From Actinobacteria bacterium UBA4719 (lineage in GTDB: Bacteria; Actinomycetota; Actinomycetes; Actinomycetales; Dermatophilaceae): a stretch of 23,113 nucleotides of DNA. The stretch covers positions 1,812-24,924 of the forward strand of contig DHJN01000114.1 in assembly GCA_002404345.1 (NCBI GenBank). Reading direction: 5' to 3'. The notes under the pieces were generated by a model. It did no database searches, was not told the origin of the DNA, and saw only the letters and a list, made by a program, of their open reading frames with translations. Positions 15,861 through 22,883 of this stretch are shown here, piece by piece; the stretch's first letter is position 1, and each line of letters begins with the position of its first letter. A program made the translations under genes and the position numbers.

Positions 15861-16115
15861 TCAGCCAGTGACCAGGCTGGCCATCCAGACGCCCACGCCT
15901 TCGGCCTTCCCACTCGTGGCCAGGCCCAGCACGCCGAGAGCGATGATGACGCCAGCCACGACCTTCATCGCCTTGGCATTGTCCCCCCGCTGGGCGACCA
16001 CGAAGAGCATCACTGCGATAACTAACAGGAGCAAGGGGATCACGTTCGATTTGATCCATGCCTGAAGGCCGCCCGTGGTGGCAGCGGCGGCGTATATAGT
16101 GCTGAAAGCGTCCAT
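15861..16115 (-). CDS. Small two-helix membrane protein, first T4SS gene (VirB2/TcpD-like candidate)
   Basis: This 84-residue protein has two hydrophobic segments, about 26-43 (VIPLLLLVIAVMLFVVA) and 50-66 (MKVVAGVIIALGVLGLA), joined by a short charged loop (QRGDNAKA). This matches the shape of VirB2 pilin-like and TcpD-like proteins, often the first gene of T4SS operons. An AAAGGGA ribosome site lies just upstream of the ATG and a promoter is 30-50 bp away. There is no obvious signal peptidase site, so a mature pilin is not claimed. Confidence 0.7.
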   Translation of the reverse strand: MDAFSTIYAAAATTGGLQAWIKSNVIPLLLLVIAVMLFVVAQRGDNAKAMKVVAGVIIALGVLGLATSGKAEGVGVWMASLVTG

Positions 16116-16125
16116 TTGCGTCCCT

Positions 16126-16171
16126 TTAGGTGTGATTAGGTGTGATTAGTCCGATTTAGCATCGTCATCAA
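16126..16171 (-). promoter_or_regulatory. Promoter of the T4SS-like operon with 10-bp tandem repeats
   Basis: On the minus strand TTGATG (16171-16166) and TAATCA (16148-16143) are separated by 17 bases, a good -35/-10 pair. The -10 box overlaps a tandem repeat of ttaggtgtga, present twice in full and once in part (16126-16149). Transcription would begin about 20 bases before the start codon. Tandem repeats over a -10 box suggest a repressor or activator site; its protein is unknown. Confidence 0.55.
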
Positions 16172-16288
16172 CGTAAGCGGACGGGCGCCAGATATCCAAC
16201 CGATTTTGCGGGTTTGAGATGAACTTCACGTGACCCTGACCCCAGCCCCGCACGGAGAACCGGTATAACCGTCCAGTCGACAAGACGG

Positions 16289-16540
16289 TCAGGCTCTTTC
16301 GGCCGCGCCCGCCCACACCCAGACCTCATGCACATGACCGGGGATACCAAACCGAACACGGACAGCACGCTTGGTCCAAGCAGTCGCAACGCCTTCGACT
16401 AGCTCTTCGACCCCGTCCTCCCAGACGACCCATGCACGCACCTTCTGGGGTGCGATCGCAGCAGTCACAATCAGGTCCCCCAACTGTTCAGGTTGAAGAC
16501 TCCTGGGCTCACGCTGGGCAAAGCGACGATGGTCGATCAC
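16289..16540 (-). CDS. Small protein of unknown function
   Basis: This 83-residue frame with a GTG start has plausible protein composition: a basic N-terminus (MIDHRRFAQREPRSLQPEQLG), then hydrophobic beta-type stretches (KVRAWVVWEDGVEELVEG, RAVRVRFGIPGHVHEVWVW). No family is recognised. There is no useful ribosome site, but TAGAAT lies six bases before the GTG, which would make a leaderless mRNA, a common form in actinobacteria. It points toward the T4SS operon but is separated from it by 173 bp, and it is divergent from the defence cluster, so it might encode that cluster's regulator. That is speculation. Confidence 0.5.
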   Translation of the reverse strand: MIDHRRFAQREPRSLQPEQLGDLIVTAAIAPQKVRAWVVWEDGVEELVEGVATAWTKRAVRVRFGIPGHVHEVWVWAGAAERA

Positions 16541-16546
16541 GAGACC

Positions 16547-16552
16547 ATTCTA
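16547..16552 (-). promoter_or_regulatory. Candidate -10 box for a leaderless transcript
   Basis: TAGAAT on the minus strand ends seven bases before the first base of the GTG start at 16540, so the transcript would begin on or next to the start codon. No good -35 box is seen; TTGGTG at 16577-16572 is 19 bases away. Confidence 0.4.
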
Positions 16553-16654
16553 TCGAACACCAGTTCTAGCCCACCAACTCGGTTGATCCACCGGGCGGGC
16601 CCGCACGGTTTCGATCATGCTGGCCATCCGAGCGCCGGTTTCCCAGGAGGTCTC

Positions 16655-16993
16655 ATGAACAAGTACGACCCATTGCGCGACTACCTCGCCGGGCTGGATC
16701 AGGCCTCCGTGACCATGTCGTTCGGTCGCGTCGAGGAACTCGTCGGCCTACTGCCAGCGTCCGCACGAAAACACCGTCCATGGTGGGCAAACGACTCGAA
16801 GGTTGAGGCGCAAGCATGGCGTGCGGCTGGCTGGCACGTCGAGGCGGTGGACGAGCGAAACGAGCGCGTCGTATTTGCGATCGGCAGGGTCGGCGGCAGT
16901 CATCTCGAGGCCCACGCGGGCTCGCAATTAGCTGTCATGAAAAACCCTCAGCCTCCACAGGGCCGTGGAGCCAACCATGCCGGCGCCGACTGA
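16655..16993 (+). CDS. Small DUF7662-like domain protein, nuclease-associated
   Basis: The start is set by AGGAGG four bases before the ATG at 16655, giving 112 residues. The first 70 residues (KYDPLRDYLAGL, VTMSFGRVEELVG, LPASARKHRPWWAND, AQAWRAAGWHVEAVD) match a domain I recall as DUF7662, often found alone or near restriction-type nucleases. The conserved SAR-x4-WWAND-x-n-AWRAAGW pattern is clear. The C-terminal 40 residues look disordered. It overlaps the nuclease gene by 17 bp, implying coexpression. The domain number comes from memory and its biochemical function is unknown; a nucleic-acid-binding partner for the nuclease is a reasonable guess. Confidence 0.75.
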   Translation: MNKYDPLRDYLAGLDQASVTMSFGRVEELVGLLPASARKHRPWWANDSKVEAQAWRAAGWHVEAVDERNERVVFAIGRVGGSHLEAHAGSQLAVMKNPQPPQGRGANHAGAD

Positions 16994-17513
16994 TACGAAG
17001 GCCATCGGGCGCCCCGAAGCGGACGTCCAGGCCCAAATCGTGGAGCATCTGACAAGGAAGAACTGGTCCATCGTTCGTGTCGCCAACACGGCATCACGCG
17101 AGCAGGGCATCGACATCATTGCCACCAAGCGCAGCCGCACTCTGGCCATCGAAGTGAAGGGGTGGCCAGGAACGGCATACGCCGATCCACGTCGCTCTCA
17201 CGAAACCAAACCCACCGCCCCAGGTCTGCAGGCACGGCATTGGTTCTCGCACGCTGTCCTGACTGCACTGCTGATGGCCAACGACCATCAGGACTATGAG
17301 GTCGCCATCGGGCTGCCAGACATGCCGACGTACCGCAACCTTCACGGCCGCATTGCCCGTAGCCTCCATACCCTCGGAGTCACGGTTCTCTTCGTCGACT
17401 CGTCGGCAACGTTCAAGAGGCCTGAAATAGCTCGGGGAGCAACGGCGCGATCAACCTGGCGCAGGGTTCCTCAACGCTGCAGACCTTCAGGACCTCGCCG
17501 CGGCAGTCATTGA
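16977..17513 (+). CDS. PD-(D/E)XK-type nuclease-like protein
   Basis: From the ATG at 16977 (GGAG seven to ten bases upstream) the protein has 178 residues; a GTG at 16965 would add four. The N-terminal half has the restriction-endonuclease-like core: Glu in RPEADVQAQIVEHL, then QGIDIIATKRS with the metal-binding Asp, and LAIEVKGWPGT giving the E-x-K pair. A helical region, ETKPTAPGLQARHWFSHAV, follows. The last 30 residues (ARGATARSTWRRV onward) look unlike a protein core, and coding-like sequence continues in another frame from 17431, so the 3' end may be frameshifted. It is probably a DNA endonuclease working with the adjacent methyltransferase cluster or with the preceding small protein. 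Confidence 0.72.
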   Translation: MPAPTDTKAIGRPEADVQAQIVEHLTRKNWSIVRVANTASREQGIDIIATKRSRTLAIEVKGWPGTAYADPRRSHETKPTAPGLQARHWFSHAVLTALLMANDHQDYEVAIGLPDMPTYRNLHGRIARSLHTLGVTVLFVDSSATFKRPEIARGATARSTWRRVPQRCRPSGPRRGSH

Positions 17514-17709
17514 TGACCGTGACCGCGATCTCGCCCGGCCTTTGGCTTATCCCAACTGGCCAGATACATCAGAATCACCTGGGAAGGGCCGCGCGGTCCA
17601 GTTCCTCAACTGCCGAAACTGGCTATACAGAAGTCAAGGCGCGGCTTCGTCGCGCGGGTCGAGCTGCGCTTCGCGAAGCCTCCGGCGAAAGTGCGGCAGG
17701 ATGGACTGA
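17431..17709 (+). pseudogene. Coding-like segment without a start, possible frameshifted tail of the nuclease gene
   Basis: Reading from 17431 after a stop at 17428, the frame is open to a stop at 17707. Its middle has protein-like composition, for example GFLNAADLQDLAAAVIDD, LARPLAYPNWPDTSES and GRAVQFLNCRNWLY. No ATG or GTG start with a ribosome site is present. The nuclease gene runs in another frame and its last 30 residues look non-native, so one indel near 17425-17460 could join the two. The final 20 residues of this segment are less convincing. It may equally be a degraded gene or chance. Confidence 0.3.
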
Positions 17710-17732
17710 CGTAGCAGGAAGGGAGGGATCGC

Positions 17733-18422
17733 ATGGCCAACGCCACGGCAGACCACCGCGGGCAGATCAGGACCCGCGACCGTGTGCGCTCCCTCGCTGA
17801 GGTCTACACGCACGAGCGCGAGGTCAACGCGATGCTCGACCTTATTCCGGACATGTTCCCCACCAGCTTCTCGGATGTCGACGTCAAGTTCCTGGAGCCA
17901 GCATGCGGATCCGGAAACTTCCTAGAGGAGATCCTCCGGCGCAAGCTCGCCACGATCCGATTCAGTCGAATCAAGGCCGTTGCCAACTACGAGCACCGAA
18001 TGCTCAGGGCCCTCGCCTCGATCTACGGCGTGGACATCTGCGCCGAGAACGTTGCCGAAGCCAGGGACCGACTGCTCGACGTTGTGCGGTCGCACTACTA
18101 CTGCGACGCCAATACGATCGAGCCCACCGACGGCTTCGTCTCCGGGGTCCGCGCCATCCTGGTCACGAATATCATGCGAGCGGACATGCTCGCGCAGGCG
18201 GACACTACCGAGGCGATCGACTACCGGCCCGGTCGCCACGGAACCTTCATCCGAGTCTGGTCGATGTTGGACGACTCGGCGTCGGTCGAGACGGCTCCGG
18301 ACCTGTTCAGCCAAGGCCCGGAGCCGAAGCGGGATGAAGTACCGGTGCACTACTCACGGCTCGCCGCAACCCCCGAACCGACACGGGTCCCGGCGTTCGC
18401 GTCCAAGGCGGTGAGCGCCTAG
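17733..18422 (+). CDS. Methyltransferase-like protein with SAM-binding motif I, no catalytic NPPY
   Basis: This 229-residue protein has the S-adenosylmethionine motif of amino-methyltransferases: FLEPACGSGNFLEEI at about 53-67, then YGVDICAEN at 98-106 (motif II). It is preceded by a TRDRVRSLAEVYTHERE region typical of type I/IIG-like enzymes. The catalytic NPPY motif is absent; where it might be expected the chain reads LVTNIMRADML and then diverges. GGGAGG lies before the ATG. Its TAG stop overlaps the next gene's GTG (TAGTG), so the two are translationally coupled and probably form one complex, this one supplying a SAM fold. Confidence 0.8.
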   Translation: MANATADHRGQIRTRDRVRSLAEVYTHEREVNAMLDLIPDMFPTSFSDVDVKFLEPACGSGNFLEEILRRKLATIRFSRIKAVANYEHRMLRALASIYGVDICAENVAEARDRLLDVVRSHYYCDANTIEPTDGFVSGVRAILVTNIMRADMLAQADTTEAIDYRPGRHGTFIRVWSMLDDSASVETAPDLFSQGPEPKRDEVPVHYSRLAATPEPTRVPAFASKAVSA

Positions 18423-19981
18423 TGTCCACCGCTCTCGGACAGGAGCACATCCCCGACATCCTCGACTGCCTTGCGCAGTTATCAAACGACGAGGTGCCAA
18501 CCCCACCGAAGCTCGCCCGAGCCATGCTCAACCTGCTCCCCGAGGAGGTGTGGTCGAACCCGGCCTACAAATGGCTCAACCCGTTCTGCAAGTCCGGTGT
18601 GTTCCTCCGGGAGATCGCCTCTCGGTTGCTCATTGGTCTGGCCGAATTGGAGCCGGATTTCGACAAGCGCCGCGAGCACATCTTCCGCAACATGCTGTAT
18701 GGCACTTCGATCACTGAGATGACCGGGGTCATTGCCCGTCGCAGCGTCTACTGCTCGCGCGACGCCTCTGGTGAGCACAGCGTCGCCCGGTTCGAGACGG
18801 TGAACGGGAACATCCCGTTCGTAAAGACCAGCCACACCTTCGGCAAGGACGGCGACGGATCGTCGTGTGATGTGTGCGGTGCGCCGGTGGATCTGGAGCG
18901 CGGTATCGGTCGAGAAAACTATGCCTACTCATTCATCCACGGCACTTACCCCACTGAGGAGATGGCCGACATGAAGTTCGACGTGATCGTCGGGAACCCG
19001 CCATACCAGATCGACAGCGCGGGAAACACGCGGACGAGGCCGGTCTATCAACTCTTCGTCGAGCAGGCGATCTCCATGAACCCGCAGTACATCGTGATGA
19101 TTATGCCCTCCCGCTGGTTCGCCGGGGGTCTTGGTATGGCGAAGTTCCGGGCGCGAATGCTCAAGGATCGGCACATGGCGCGCTTGGTCGACTACCGAGT
19201 CGAGAAGGACGTCTTCCCGGGCGTGAATATCAACGGCGGCGTGAACTACTTTCTTTGGGACCGGAATCACGACGGACCTTGCTCTGTAAGTCATGTCCCG
19301 CCGAGCAGAACCGTCGGAGCGTCCGTGTCACGGTATCTGGACGAGTTCGACGTCCTGGTCCGTCAGAACGAGGCAGTCGTCATCCTGCGGAAGGTTCTTT
19401 CGCGCACCGAACCCAACTTTGAGTCAAAAGTATCCTCTCAGAAGCCATTCGACTTTCACACCGACTTTCACGGCGCTGGCAGTGAGAAGGGGATTATCGA
19501 CCCGGTTCTCCTCCATGGGGCCCGGATCAAGAGCTGGATGCCACGCTCCGAAATCGTTAAGAACCCTGAGTGGGTGGACCAGTGGAAGGTGTTGCTGGCA
19601 GCGGCCAGTGACGGCAACGAGTCCTTCCCAGCACCAATCTGGGACCTCGCGGTCGGGCCGTTCGTAGCTGGGCCCGGTGAGATTTGCAGTGGTTCGTACC
19701 TTGTTGTCTCACCAACCGACGATGCTCTCGCGGCAGCCCGGACGGCGACATACCTACGCACGCGGTTCGTCAGATTCCTTGTCTCTATCAGGAAGATTGC
19801 GCAGCACAACCAAGCCGACCGATTCGCCTTCGTTCCCGATCTGCCAATGGACCGGGAATGGACCGACGAAAACCTATATGAGCGTTATGGTCTAACGGAC
19901 GAGGAGATCGGCTTCATCGAGTCGCAGGTCAACGAACTTCCCGTCCCGACCGCCGCCGTGGATGCGAAGGCCGGGCAGTGA
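18422..19981 (+). CDS. Eco57I-type adenine-specific DNA methyltransferase with variant motif I
   Basis: This 519-residue protein carries the amino-methyltransferase catalytic motif IV FDVIVGNPPYQ (NPPY at about 192-195). Its motif I is unusual: LNPFCKSGVFLREI (about 52-65), where Lys replaces the first Gly of the common G-S-G core. TPPKLARAMLNLLP upstream matches N6-adenine methylases. A CDVC pair (Cys 149, Cys 152) plus Cys 111 may bind zinc. The C-terminal half is probably the target-recognition domain. It starts at GTG one base inside the previous gene and overlaps the helicase gene as GTGA. It is likely the base-modifying subunit; the target sequence is unknown. Confidence 0.82.
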   Translation: MSTALGQEHIPDILDCLAQLSNDEVPTPPKLARAMLNLLPEEVWSNPAYKWLNPFCKSGVFLREIASRLLIGLAELEPDFDKRREHIFRNMLYGTSITEMTGVIARRSVYCSRDASGEHSVARFETVNGNIPFVKTSHTFGKDGDGSSCDVCGAPVDLERGIGRENYAYSFIHGTYPTEEMADMKFDVIVGNPPYQIDSAGNTRTRPVYQLFVEQAISMNPQYIVMIMPSRWFAGGLGMAKFRARMLKDRHMARLVDYRVEKDVFPGVNINGGVNYFLWDRNHDGPCSVSHVPPSRTVGASVSRYLDEFDVLVRQNEAVVILRKVLSRTEPNFESKVSSQKPFDFHTDFHGAGSEKGIIDPVLLHGARIKSWMPRSEIVKNPEWVDQWKVLLAAASDGNESFPAPIWDLAVGPFVAGPGEICSGSYLVVSPTDDALAAARTATYLRTRFVRFLVSIRKIAQHNQADRFAFVPDLPMDREWTDENLYERYGLTDEEIGFIESQVNELPVPTAAVDAKAGQ

Positions 19982-22473
19982 CGAACCGCATCTACGCATA
20001 CTCGGTGGTCGGCAAGGACAACCAGCCGTGGGCCCGCACCGTCGGGCAAACCCACATCACTGGGACAGGCCTCATCAAGGTTGGGCAAACCACCAAGCCG
20101 ACCGCACGAGCACGGATCAAGGAACAGCTTGGCACGGCCTACCCCAACCTCGATGGCGTCGACATTCGGTATGACGAACATGCGATCCGGGAGGACGGCG
20201 TCGAGTTTACCGACCACGACGTACATCACGCCCTCGTCGCTGCTGGCGTCAATCGGGATGGCGGAGAGTGGTTCGAAGCGACCCTGGACGACGTCCTGCT
20301 TGCCATCAACATCGTCCGCACCGGGAAGATCCTGGACCCGAAGCGGACGCAGTCGTTCCCGATGCGGCCCGAACAGGAGCGCGCCGTTGAGTTAACCGCT
20401 GCCTACTTCCGAGCCCACGCCGCCGACGAGAAGGGCCACGCGCCCAAGTTCCTGTGGAACGCCAAGATGCGTTTCGGCAAGACGTTCACCACCTACCAGC
20501 TTTGCCGCGAGATGGGCTGGAAGCGTGTCCTGGTCCTCACTTACAAGCCAGTCGTCCAGACTGGCTGGCGCGACGACCTGCTGCACCACGTCGACTTCAA
20601 TGGCTGGCTCTTTATTGACCGGGACACGGACGCCAAGCAGCGCGACGAAGCCGCCGATGGCCCGTCGCAGCTCGTGTGGTTTGCATCATTCCAGGACCTT
20701 AACGGCAAGACGAGCGACGGGGAGATAAAGGCCCACAACGAAGCCATTCACCTGATCGACTGGGACTGCATCGTTATCGATGAGTACCACTTCGGCGCGT
20801 GGCGATCGTCCGCCCGCGACCTGTACGACCCCACTGACAAGGTCGCCGCAGAAGCCGAGGAGCCCGAGGACTGGGTAACTGAGGAAGACTTGGGACTGAC
20901 CTCCAGCCACTTCTTGTACTTGTCCGGAACACCGTTCCGAGCTATAACCAATGGCGAATTCATAGAGGACGCCGTCTTCAACTGGACCTACGTCGAGGAG
21001 CAGGCCGAAAAAGAGAACTGGGACGAAACCCGGGTACCGAACCCGTACCGCGAACTGCCACGCATGGAGATGTTCTGCTACGAGATAGGCCAAGACGCCA
21101 CCGCCTACGCGGAGGATGGCGAGTTCAACGGGTTTTCCCTCACTCAATATTTCAAGGCCAAGAAGTCCGAGGACGCGTCCAAGAAGCCCCACGAGAACGG
21201 CGCATACGTCTTTGACGACCCGACTCGGGTGGCTGAGTTCCTGGAGATGCTCCGCGGCAAGTTGTCGGACCAGATGAAGGCCCTCGTGGTCGCCGGGCAG
21301 AAGACCCCCTTCCCATACGAGTCGGCCACATTCAAGGACGCAGTAAAGCACTCCGTGTGGTACATGGGCGACGTCGGTGCCTGCTTCGCCATGCGCGACA
21401 TGCTGGACCAGCACCCATACTTCAAGGGCTTCGAAGTTGTCGTCGCTGCAGGCAACAAGGCCGGCATCGGCGCGGCCGCGCAGCCCCCCGTCGAGGCAGC
21501 GATCGCTGCCGCCACGAAGAACAACGGTTCCGGTTCCATCACGCTCTCCTGCGGCAAGCTGATGACCGGTGTCACCGTGCGCGAGTGGGGCGCGATCCTC
21601 ATGTTGCGGTCACTAAAGTCGCCCGAGTCCTACTTCCAAGCCGCGTTCCGGGTGCAGTCAGCCTGGGCGTATCGCGATGCCGAGGGTAACCTCGACGTCC
21701 TGAAGGACACCTGCTACGTGTTCGAGTTCGACCCGAACCGCGCCCTCGCGCTCGTCGCCGAGTACGGCCTTCGTCTCGCCAGCAGCGGCGATACCACGCC
21801 CTCTGACGCAATCGGCCAACTGCTCAACTACCTGCCCATCTATGCGTTCGCAGGCGGCAGCATGTCACAACTCGACGCGGCAGCGGTCATGGAGTGGGCG
21901 ACCGCCGGCATCGGCGCTACCGCCCTTGCACGGCGGTGGAACTCCCCGCTCCTGGTTGAAGTCAATGAGCACACTCTCTCGAAGGTGCTGGCCAACGCCG
22001 AACTGATGGAGGCGCTCGAGCAGATCGAGGACTTCCGCGCCATAGCCAACAACGCCGAGCACATCATCACCAACACGAAGTTGCTGAAGAAGGCCAAACG
22101 AGAGCAAGGCGGTCAGCTCACGGAGGAGCAGAAGAAGACCCAGTCCGACACTGCGAAGCGGAAGAAGGAGATCCGGGAGAAGCTCCAGAAGTTTCTCGCC
22201 AAGATCCCCATCTTCATGTATGTCACCGACTTCCGCGAGGAGGCGCTGAAGCATGTCATCGAGTCGCTCGACACAGCGCTGTTCGAACGGGTCACCGGCC
22301 TCACCGTTGACGACTTCAAGCTGCTCAGCCAGATCGGTCTGTTCAACGCCCAGAATATGAACTCCGCGATCTACCAGTTCCGGTCGTTCGAGCGAGCCAG
22401 CCTGCTGTACGCCACCGACGACACGAAGGAGCACGGAACTGGTGAGGTCGGCTTGTGGGATCACTCTTTCTAA
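19978..22473 (+). CDS. GIY-YIG/T5orf172-like nuclease fused to a superfamily 2 DEAD-type helicase
   Basis: This 831-residue protein would be the DNA-cleaving and translocating subunit of the cluster. The N-terminal domain (about 1-115) resembles GIY-YIG/T5orf172 nucleases: RIYAYSV, GLIKVGQTT, ARARIKEQ, HDVHHAL and EWFEA. The helicase motifs are MRPEQERAVELT (Q-like, 129-140), NAKMRFGKTF (Walker A, 161-170), VLVLTYKPVVQTGW (Ia), CIVIDEYHFGAW (DEYH at 268-271), LYLSGTPF (III), LSCGKLMTGVTV (V, about 521) and ESYFQAAFRVQ (VI, about 546). A lysine/glutamate-rich, probably coiled-coil stretch lies near 700-742. The arrangement resembles type III Res or type ISP-like enzymes but with a GIY-YIG-like nuclease at the N-terminus. 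Confidence 0.87.
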   Translation: MTNRIYAYSVVGKDNQPWARTVGQTHITGTGLIKVGQTTKPTARARIKEQLGTAYPNLDGVDIRYDEHAIREDGVEFTDHDVHHALVAAGVNRDGGEWFEATLDDVLLAINIVRTGKILDPKRTQSFPMRPEQERAVELTAAYFRAHAADEKGHAPKFLWNAKMRFGKTFTTYQLCREMGWKRVLVLTYKPVVQTGWRDDLLHHVDFNGWLFIDRDTDAKQRDEAADGPSQLVWFASFQDLNGKTSDGEIKAHNEAIHLIDWDCIVIDEYHFGAWRSSARDLYDPTDKVAAEAEEPEDWVTEEDLGLTSSHFLYLSGTPFRAITNGEFIEDAVFNWTYVEEQAEKENWDETRVPNPYRELPRMEMFCYEIGQDATAYAEDGEFNGFSLTQYFKAKKSEDASKKPHENGAYVFDDPTRVAEFLEMLRGKLSDQMKALVVAGQKTPFPYESATFKDAVKHSVWYMGDVGACFAMRDMLDQHPYFKGFEVVVAAGNKAGIGAAAQPPVEAAIAAATKNNGSGSITLSCGKLMTGVTVREWGAILMLRSLKSPESYFQAAFRVQSAWAYRDAEGNLDVLKDTCYVFEFDPNRALALVAEYGLRLASSGDTTPSDAIGQLLNYLPIYAFAGGSMSQLDAAAVMEWATAGIGATALARRWNSPLLVEVNEHTLSKVLANAELMEALEQIEDFRAIANNAEHIITNTKLLKKAKREQGGQLTEEQKKTQSDTAKRKKEIREKLQKFLAKIPIFMYVTDFREEALKHVIESLDTALFERVTGLTVDDFKLLSQIGLFNAQNMNSAIYQFRSFERASLLYATDDTKEHGTGEVGLWDHSF

Positions 22474-22721
22474 GCGCTGGCCAGCTCCACCAGCAGGCCG
22501 GTGGTCGGATCGCCAGCTCCGTAAGGAGACCAAGTCCAGGGTCCCGTCAGCTGACGCCGCGATGACTAGCGCTGCGTTTGCCCAGCAGGGGAGCCCCCTC
22601 AGATCTCGTCACAGCCCACGCGAGCTCTGCTGGCCTGTCCGGTGCAGCCCTGTGCAGCACAATGACCGACGCCCGTTGACGGCGCCCGCTGTGCTGTGAG
22701 GAGTTTCTGTACTGCGTTAAA

Positions 22722-22742
22722 GCCGCCGGCTTCGCCGACGGC
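22722..22742. terminator. Short GC-rich stem-loop, possible terminator of the defence operon
   Basis: Arms at 22722-22730 and 22734-22742 pair over nine positions with one mismatch around a TTC loop. It is the first strong hairpin after the helicase stop, about 250 bp downstream, and lacks a T tract, as is common in actinobacterial terminators. Confidence 0.4.
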
Positions 22743-22743
22743 A

Positions 22744-22799
22744 GGGGCGGCCGTCGGGCGGGCATGCGGCCTCCGGCCGGTCCCGCCCTAGGCCGCCCC
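22744..22799. repeat. Long GC-rich hairpin with nested perfect stems
   Basis: Three nested perfect stems share one axis: ggggcggcc (22744-22752) with ggccgcccc (22791-22799), gggcggg (22756-22762) with cccgccc (22782-22788), and cggcc (22767-22771) with ggccg (22775-22779). Only short internal loops interrupt it. It could terminate transcription at the element's edge, or serve as a structured origin or protein site for the HUH Rep; neither role is shown. Confidence 0.6.
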
Positions 22800-22883
22800 A
22801 CATCAGGAAACACCGTTGCTAGCCCCGAACCCGTTTGATGGAAGCCTCGGCGAGACAGGTTCGAGCTCACCTCCGTCCACCGC

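Noticed and set aside
16168..16389. Open frame of 73 codons on the minus strand
   Set aside because: It overlaps a better frame (16289-16540) and runs into the T4SS promoter; composition is not protein-like.
17510..17800. Open frame of 96 codons on the plus strand between the nuclease and methyltransferase genes
   Set aside because: Starts at TTG without a ribosome site, overlaps the methyltransferase start by 68 bp, and ends in an Arg/Pro-rich stretch that is the shadow of that gene.
18866..18884. CDVC motif in the methyltransferase read as an independent zinc-finger gene
   Set aside because: It lies inside the continuous methyltransferase frame; it is better treated as a possible zinc site within that protein.
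20686..21414. Minus-strand frame of 242 codons opposite the helicase
   Set aside because: Lies within an intact helicase gene and its composition follows from the complementary codons.
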